Part shown: piece by piece, positions 58,690 through 64,000 of the stretch
Position numbering within the stretch: position 1 is the stretch's first letter
Layout of the letters: each line of letters opens with the position of its first letter
Origin: Nitrososphaerota archaeon
Lineage (GTDB): Archaea; Thermoproteota; Nitrososphaeria; Nitrososphaerales; Nitrosopumilaceae
Direction of reading: 5' to 3'
DNA: 64,000 bases
Assembly: GCA_021323705.1 (NCBI GenBank)
Contig: JAJPKL010000027.1
Span: forward strand, 1 to 64,000
Made by a program: the position numbers and the translations under genes
Notes under the pieces: model-generated
Databases searched by the model: none
The model's input: only the letters and a program-made list of their open reading frames with translations
What the model was told of the DNA's origin: nothing

Positions 58690-59817
58690 TTGAGAGATTC
58701 TGCCATCCTAATTACGTATGATAAAGAAGATGTGGTCAAGGAGGCATTAGCTCTCTGTGACGCCGCAGGCTATGAACCAAAAAAGATCATACAACAGAAG
58801 TTTCTCAACAGGGCAAAGTTTGGACTTGGTGAGGGAAAGGTTGACGAGCTCAAAGAGCTTGTCAGTTCCTTAAGGCCGGATGTGATAATTTATGACGAGA
58901 TACTAAGGCCAAGCCAAAACTACAATCTGGCATCTACCCTTAAGACCAAAATTTTAGACAGGGAAATGCTGATCTTGGAAATTTTTGAGCGAAGGGCTAG
59001 AAGTTCAGAATCAATGCTTCAAGTAAAGCTGGCTCAGCTGAGATACGAGATGTCAAGGGCCAAGGAACGAGTAAGGCTTGCAAAGATGGGAGAGCAACCA
59101 GGGTTTATGGGCATAGGTAAGTTCGAAGTTGACGTGTATCACAATGACATAAGAAACAGAATGAACAGCACCAAGGCAAAGCTTGTAAAAGCATCAAAAC
59201 AACGCGAGTTGCACAGGCAGGCAAGGAAAAGAATTGGATTTAAGACAGTCTCTCTTGCAGGATATACATCTGCAGGAAAAACTACACTGTTTAACATGCT
59301 TACTGGTGAGCAAAAAGAAGAAAGTCCAAATCTCTTTACCACCCTTTCAACTACCACAAGAAAAATTGTTCTTCAAAATCTGGAGATATTGATATCTGAT
59401 ACGGTAGGTTTCATAAGCAAACTTCCTGCTTATATGATTGAGGCATTCAAGTCTACGCTTGAGGAGCTTGTTTACACAGACATTGTCATAGTTGTGATAG
59501 ATGCAAGTGATCCCTTTCCAGAATTGAAGAAAAAATTCAGGAGTTGTGTATCTACTCTAGATGAGATTGGCGTAAACCATGACAGAATAGTTTTTGTCCT
59601 AAACAAATCGGACCTTGTCTCAGAAGAAGAAATTGTAGAAAAAGTACATCTGTTGGGTTTAAAGGAAAATAAAAAGTGGTTATCAGTATCTGCAGCAACG
59701 GGTCACAACATTTCAGCACTGAAAGATCGTGTCCACCACATTCTTGAAGACCAACCCATCTTAGAGGAGAAAAAACAGGCGGCAAAACCAGAGATAGAGA
59801 TTAACTATGAAGATTGA
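58690..59817 (+). CDS. hflX: GTPase HflX
   Basis: [52 protein letters not shown] start likely. Confidence 0.95.
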   Translation: MRDSAILITYDKEDVVKEALALCDAAGYEPKKIIQQKFLNRAKFGLGEGKVDELKELVSSLRPDVIIYDEILRPSQNYNLASTLKTKILDREMLILEIFERRARSSESMLQVKLAQLRYEMSRAKERVRLAKMGEQPGFMGIGKFEVDVYHNDIRNRMNSTKAKLVKASKQRELHRQARKRIGFKTVSLAGYTSAGKTTLFNMLTGEQKEESPNLFTTLSTTTRKIVLQNLEILISDTVGFISKLPAYMIEAFKSTLEELVYTDIVIVVIDASDPFPELKKKFRSCVSTLDEIGVNHDRIVFVLNKSDLVSEEEIVEKVHLLGLKENKKWLSVSAATGHNISALKDRVHHILEDQPILEEKKQAAKPEIEINYED

Positions 59818-60367
59818 GGTTTTAAGAATCGGTCAAAGGCTTGTAAGAGACGACAGGGTAACAACACATGTTGCCCTAGTATCAAGAGCATTTGGTGCAT
59901 CAAAGATATTGATGTATGATGCAAATCCGGAAATCAAGGAAACAGTATCCAAGGTAAACAAGATGTGGGGAAGTGATTTTCAAGTTGAGATAATAGAAGA
60001 ATGGAAAAAAATTCTCAAATCAAAAAAATCAGACTCGTACAAAATTGTCCATCTTACAATGTATGGGGAAAACATCAATTCGGTGGAGCCCAAGCTAAGA
60101 AAGGAAGACAAAATTCTGGTGGTAGTTGGAGCAGAAAAGGTTCCAAGAGAAGTGTACGATCTGGCTGACTATAACGTAGCCATTGGAAGCCAGCCCCATT
60201 CTGAGATAGCCGCGCTTGCCATATTGCTTGACAGGATACTTGAAGGCAAGCAATTCCAAAAGAAGCACACCGACGCACAGCGCGAGATAGTCCCTACGAA
60301 AAGGGGAAAGCAGGTCATATCTAAAACCACGCTTAAATATGGAGACAGGAAGGAGGATTTTGAATGA
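59807..60367 (+). CDS. trm56: tRNA (cytidine(56)-2'-O)-methyltransferase
   Basis: [61 protein letters not shown]. Confidence 0.94.
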   Translation: MKIEVLRIGQRLVRDDRVTTHVALVSRAFGASKILMYDANPEIKETVSKVNKMWGSDFQVEIIEEWKKILKSKKSDSYKIVHLTMYGENINSVEPKLRKEDKILVVVGAEKVPREVYDLADYNVAIGSQPHSEIAALAILLDRILEGKQFQKKHTDAQREIVPTKRGKQVISKTTLKYGDRKEDFE

Positions 60368-60873
60368 ACGTAGAGCACGAGGATCCTTTTGTAAAGATAG
60401 CCGCCTTGATTGGAGGAGATGAATATCTCAAGGTAGCAAGGTCCCTTCTAAATACAGAAGACGCAACAGACGAAGAGATTGCAAGTTCGACAGGTCTTAG
60501 AATAAACATTGTAAGAAAAGTGCTTTACGACCTTTTTGGAAAAGCCCTCATAACCGGAATAAGGGTAAAAGACGAAAAGAAGGGCTGGTTTGTCTACAGA
60601 TGGCGAGCAAGAAAAGACGAGGTAGACAACTTTATCGAGAATCAAAAGAAGAAGATTGTTGAGAGACTTCAACAAAGACTTGATTATGAAAATTCTGCAG
60701 ACTTTTACCACTGCGGAAACGCAGACTGCCAAAAACTGACCTTTGAGAAGGCGTTGGACCTATCCTTCAAGTGTCCCACCTGCGGAAAACTAGTCAATCT
60801 TTCAAAAAATGACAAGTTGAAAAAATCGCTCCAGGCAAAGATTGATCAATTGCGCGGCGATTTGAAGCATTAA
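60364..60873 (+). CDS. tfe: Transcription factor E (TFIIE alpha homologue)
   Basis: wHTH ATDEEIASSTGLRINIVRKVLYDLF and zinc ribbon CGNADCQ...FKCPTCG. Confidence 0.93.
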   Translation: MNVEHEDPFVKIAALIGGDEYLKVARSLLNTEDATDEEIASSTGLRINIVRKVLYDLFGKALITGIRVKDEKKGWFVYRWRARKDEVDNFIENQKKKIVERLQQRLDYENSADFYHCGNADCQKLTFEKALDLSFKCPTCGKLVNLSKNDKLKKSLQAKIDQLRGDLKH

Positions 60874-61517
60874 AGGACATAACGCAAAACTATTTCGTTT
60901 CCTATCCTTCTTACTTCTTTTAGCTTAAAAGAGTACGATATGTTGCTAAATCCATGCCCTTCTACAAGAGATACCGCACCCTTACCTCCTACTACATAAG
61001 GAGTTATTGTTACAAGAATTTCATCGACTAGATTTTCTTTTAGAAAGTGCCAGTTGGTGGTCCCCCCACCTTCAACAAGTATTTTTTTGATTCCCTGCTT
61101 TGCCAGCATATGCAATAGTTTTTTGAGCTCGATTCTTCTTTTGCCACATTTTATAACCTGCAGTCCTTTTCTTGCAAAAAGGGAGGTCTTTTTGGATGAT
61201 GCCATCTCAGACACTACTGTTATGGTTGGAACAGTTTTTGCAGTGTGCACAATTTTGGAATTAAGTGATATACCTGCCCTAGGATCCAAGATTATTCTTG
61301 TGGGGTTTTTGCCTCTGATATATCTAACAGTGAGAGACGGGTTGTCTACATCAACTGTATTTTTTCCGACAAGTACAGCATCTACAGACCCACGAAGCTT
61401 GTGCACCCGGCGCATATCCTTGTCTGAAGAAAATCTCGAGCTTCCCGTACGTGTAGCTATCTTTCCATCTATGCTCATTGCAGCGCTGAGTATCACATAT
61501 GGCTTAGATCTTGCCAT
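60870..61517 (-). CDS. 2,5-diamino-6-ribosylamino-4(3H)-pyrimidinone 5'-phosphate reductase (RibD C-terminal family)
   Basis: VILSAAMSIDGKIATRTG, VDAVLVGKNTVDVDNPSLTVR, ILVEGGGTTNWHFLKENLVDEI. Confidence 0.92.
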   Translation of the reverse strand: MARSKPYVILSAAMSIDGKIATRTGSSRFSSDKDMRRVHKLRGSVDAVLVGKNTVDVDNPSLTVRYIRGKNPTRIILDPRAGISLNSKIVHTAKTVPTITVVSEMASSKKTSLFARKGLQVIKCGKRRIELKKLLHMLAKQGIKKILVEGGGTTNWHFLKENLVDEILVTITPYVVGGKGAVSLVEGHGFSNISYSFKLKEVRRIGNEIVLRYVL

Positions 61518-62694
61518 GTACTATCTCTCCTTCAAACATCACTGCCCTGATTGTATTTTCTGACGCACGGTGCACTATTGCTGCATGTGGATTGTGCATC
61601 GGTTCTAGATCAATAGAGTGCTTTTCAATAAAGATACAGTCTGCAAAACTGTTTTTTTGGATGACCCCTATTTTACTGCCCAACACACCTGTAGCATTAA
61701 CAGTTGCCATCTCAAGTATGGATTTTGGAGATATTCGTGTCTTGGTCATTCCCATAGAGACCTTCCAGAGATAATCCATCTCCTTGAACATGTCAGGAGA
61801 GTTTACCATTACATTGTCAGTGCCAATGATTACATTGCACCCCGTTTCCATCATGAGGTTTACATCAGGTATGCCCTCTGCAAGTGCGCCGTTTGCACGC
61901 GGGCATACTGCAATGCTTGCCATGTTTCTTGCAGCAAGTGTTAGATCGGCTTTGGAAGCATATGTCATATGTACAAGTAAGTTAGGCCGTGCAAGCAAGG
62001 CCCTCTGCGTTTCTGTCTTTTTTGTCGTTTTCTTTGAAATGTTGTTGCTCTCCTCCGTTTCTGCAGAGTGAATTGCTCGTATGGTCTTTTGCCTTGCAAA
62101 ATACCTTAGTACAGAACTGCTAAACTCGTTTGGCCCACTTATTCCAAGGCCATTACAGTTTTTCACCAATATTTCAAGATCAGACTTTTTTGAATCTGGC
62201 AGCGGCATATCTTGTCTGATTAATTTTGAGTCTTGATAGTAGTTTATTCTGCCAAGAATTATGGGCCTTATTGGAATTCCAGATGATGCTTTCTTTAGTA
62301 TGTTTACTCCCTCAAGTCCGCCCTCCCTGAAATCAATGAAGGTGGTTATCCCTTTTCGAACCATTGAGATGCACGAATTTTTGATAAAATTTGTAAGATG
62401 TGAGACTTCAGAATTGTTTAGTATTTTTTGTTTAAAGCCACCTACGGGATGAATCTTTGACTCTACACTAGAGTTTATTCCAACATCTTTACCTATAGAA
62501 TCTCCTATATGGGTATGCGAGTTGACAAAGCCTGGGATCATCAAAAGCCCCTCGCAGTCAATCACCTGTTCTTTGCTGCTTGGTGTCAGATCTTTACCTA
62601 TCTGTCCTATGTATTTTCCAGAAACTCTAACATTTGTCCTGACGATATAGTTGAGTTCTTTGCCGTAAAGAAGACTGACATTTCGAATTAACAT
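61504..62694 (-). CDS. Amidohydrolase family protein in riboflavin operon
   Basis: IPGFVNSHTHIGDSI, IRAIHSAETEES, LLVHMTYAS, IGTDNVMVNSPDMF. Confidence 0.88.
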   Translation of the reverse strand: MLIRNVSLLYGKELNYIVRTNVRVSGKYIGQIGKDLTPSSKEQVIDCEGLLMIPGFVNSHTHIGDSIGKDVGINSSVESKIHPVGGFKQKILNNSEVSHLTNFIKNSCISMVRKGITTFIDFREGGLEGVNILKKASSGIPIRPIILGRINYYQDSKLIRQDMPLPDSKKSDLEILVKNCNGLGISGPNEFSSSVLRYFARQKTIRAIHSAETEESNNISKKTTKKTETQRALLARPNLLVHMTYASKADLTLAARNMASIAVCPRANGALAEGIPDVNLMMETGCNVIIGTDNVMVNSPDMFKEMDYLWKVSMGMTKTRISPKSILEMATVNATGVLGSKIGVIQKNSFADCIFIEKHSIDLEPMHNPHAAIVHRASENTIRAVMFEGEIVHGKI

Positions 62695-63440
62695 GTAAGC
62701 TCAAGAATTCTTTGTGCGTCTTTGCCAGAGTCTCGAATTTCTCGTATGGTATCAAGCGATTTTGTTGCCATCTTTGCAGCATCTCGGCCAGTCTTTGCAT
62801 TTCCTATCCCGCAGTTAAATGATATTCCATGTTGTTCTTTTATCAATTCTAGAAATTTGGAAATCTCTTCTTTTGCAATTTTAGAGCTGACTATCATAAA
62901 ATTATCTCCGCCCATAAAGAATGCAAGGGAGTTTTTCTTTAGGAAAAATTCTGACATGGAAGAATATAGTTTTACTATTAATGACGATATCTCGTAGGGC
63001 GATTTTTTGGCAGAAATTGATGTAGAACCGTCCACGTCCATGTGTATTATTTGAACATCATCATTGCCGTTTTGCAGTGGCCTGCCGAAGATATTGTGTT
63101 CCTCATCTAGGAAAATCTTTGTTCTTCTTGCATGGTCTGCATTTGAGTTTGCCTCAAATGGTGTATCTCCCTGGCCTATCGCCATAGAAAGACCTAGATC
63201 AAAAAGTTTTGCCAGCTTTTCCTGAATCTCTACATGGTCATTTACCGCAAGCCCGTTTGTGATAACAAAGATCTCATCAAATCTATTAGGAAAAGCAAGG
63301 CAGTTTTTCTCTGAAAACAGATTCTGAATCTCGCGATATAACGATGCCTGAAGCATCTGCAGTTTGTGTTCCCTATCGCTTCCAAGAGTCAGGGTCCACG
63401 GTCCGTATCCTGTAATCTTGACTATGGTAAGCTGAATCAT
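62688..63440 (-). CDS. GTP cyclohydrolase III (ArfA-type)
   Basis: MIQLTIVKITGYGPWTLTLGSDREHKLQMLQASLY and FFMGGDNFMIVSS; start trimmed from the ORF track. Confidence 0.93.
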   Translation of the reverse strand: MIQLTIVKITGYGPWTLTLGSDREHKLQMLQASLYREIQNLFSEKNCLAFPNRFDEIFVITNGLAVNDHVEIQEKLAKLFDLGLSMAIGQGDTPFEANSNADHARRTKIFLDEEHNIFGRPLQNGNDDVQIIHMDVDGSTSISAKKSPYEISSLIVKLYSSMSEFFLKKNSLAFFMGGDNFMIVSSKIAKEEISKFLELIKEQHGISFNCGIGNAKTGRDAAKMATKSLDTIREIRDSGKDAQRILELTC

Positions 63441-63441
63441 G

Positions 63442-63858
63442 TCAAATCTTTCCCAGCTCGTCGTGTAATCTTTGAGCGGCTTCAACTGCCCTTTCCGCAA
63501 CAGGCCTTATCCTTTGATGGGCCTGCCTGTCACTCATCCCAGGACCGGTTATTCCAAGTGAGACAGGTTTTTGATATTTTAGCGAAAGTTCAGTCAATGT
63601 CTTTGCAGCTACATTTGCAATTAGCTCATCATGTTTTGTCTGCCCTTTTATCACTGCCCCCAGCGTTACTACTGCATCCACTTCTTTCTTTTTTAGAAGA
63701 GCATCGATAACAATTGGCATATCAAACACTCCTGGAACTTTGCAGGTGTGGCTTATGTTCATACTAAGAGATCGTGCCTTTTCAAGGGCAACTTCAAGCA
63801 TTTTCGAGGTTACTTCATCGTTGAATTCCGATACGACAATTGCAATATTCAAAATCAA
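63442..63858 (-). CDS. ribH: 6,7-dimethyl-8-ribityllumazine synthase
   Basis: NIAIVVSEFNDEVTSKML, VPGVFDMPIVIDALL, VTLGAVIKGQTKHDELIAN; likely TTG start. Confidence 0.95.
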   Translation of the reverse strand: MILNIAIVVSEFNDEVTSKMLEVALEKARSLSMNISHTCKVPGVFDMPIVIDALLKKKEVDAVVTLGAVIKGQTKHDELIANVAAKTLTELSLKYQKPVSLGITGPGMSDRQAHQRIRPVAERAVEAAQRLHDELGKI

Positions 63859-64000
63859 TGCCCCTTTGCGTATTCTACAAGCTTGCTGCCGTCAAAATAT
63901 GGAACGGCGTTCTGCTTTGCGTATTTTTTTGCCTTTTCGGCAGAAAGTGCGCCGTATGTCTCAGAATCCAACATTTCACAAATTACGGTTATTGGAGAGA
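63855..64000 (-). CDS. ribB: 3,4-dihydroxy-2-butanone 4-phosphate synthase, C-terminal part, truncated by window edge
   Basis: Minus strand reads ...SPITVICEMLDSETYGALSAEKAKKYAKQNAVPYFDGSKLVEYAKGH*. Confidence 0.85.
   Translation of the reverse strand, partial: SPITVICEMLDSETYGALSAEKAKKYAKQNAVPYFDGSKLVEYAKGH

Noticed and set aside
63441-63500. 20-aa N-terminal extension of GTP cyclohydrolase III
   Set aside because: It overlaps ribH; MIQLTIVKITGYGPWTLTLG is the expected start of the family.
1-64000. CRISPR array or cas genes
   Set aside because: No regularly spaced repeats of CRISPR length and no Cas-like proteins were seen by eye; TnpB relics are IS605-type.

Overview
This is a compact archaeal chromosome segment, most consistent with Nitrososphaerota/Thaumarchaeota. 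Evidence: aTrm56, TFE, Csl4, L44e/S27e, NAC, thermosome, TiaS, HflX, a DnaK-DnaJ-GrpE cassette and class II HMG-CoA reductase, with typical thaumarchaeal gene content. Most of the window is housekeeping: an almost complete his operon (G-D-C-HAD-B-H-A-F-I), thrC, a ThiS/MoaD-E1 fusion, guaB/guaA, folP/mptE, a late-cobalamin operon, asd, ctaB, ubiD-like, PhoU-like, and a riboflavin operon running off the right edge. An initiator tRNA-Met gene at 19730-19834 can be resolved by hand as carrying two introns (13 nt at 18/19, 17 nt at 37/38), both with bulge-helix-bulge geometry. Accessory DNA flanks guaA on both sides. On the left (29950-32330) are an orphan TnpB 3' end with omegaRNA-like structure, a DUF3800 gene, a truncated nucleotidyltransferase, and an HTH protein with a HEPN-like RNxxxH motif behind two near-identical palindromic operators. 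On the right (33881-35700) is an 18-bp duplication of the guaA 3' end bracketing a second RNxxxH (HEPN-like) membrane protein. A frameshifted tnpB lies at 43112-44281. All calls come from reading sequence and motifs; no database searches were run.
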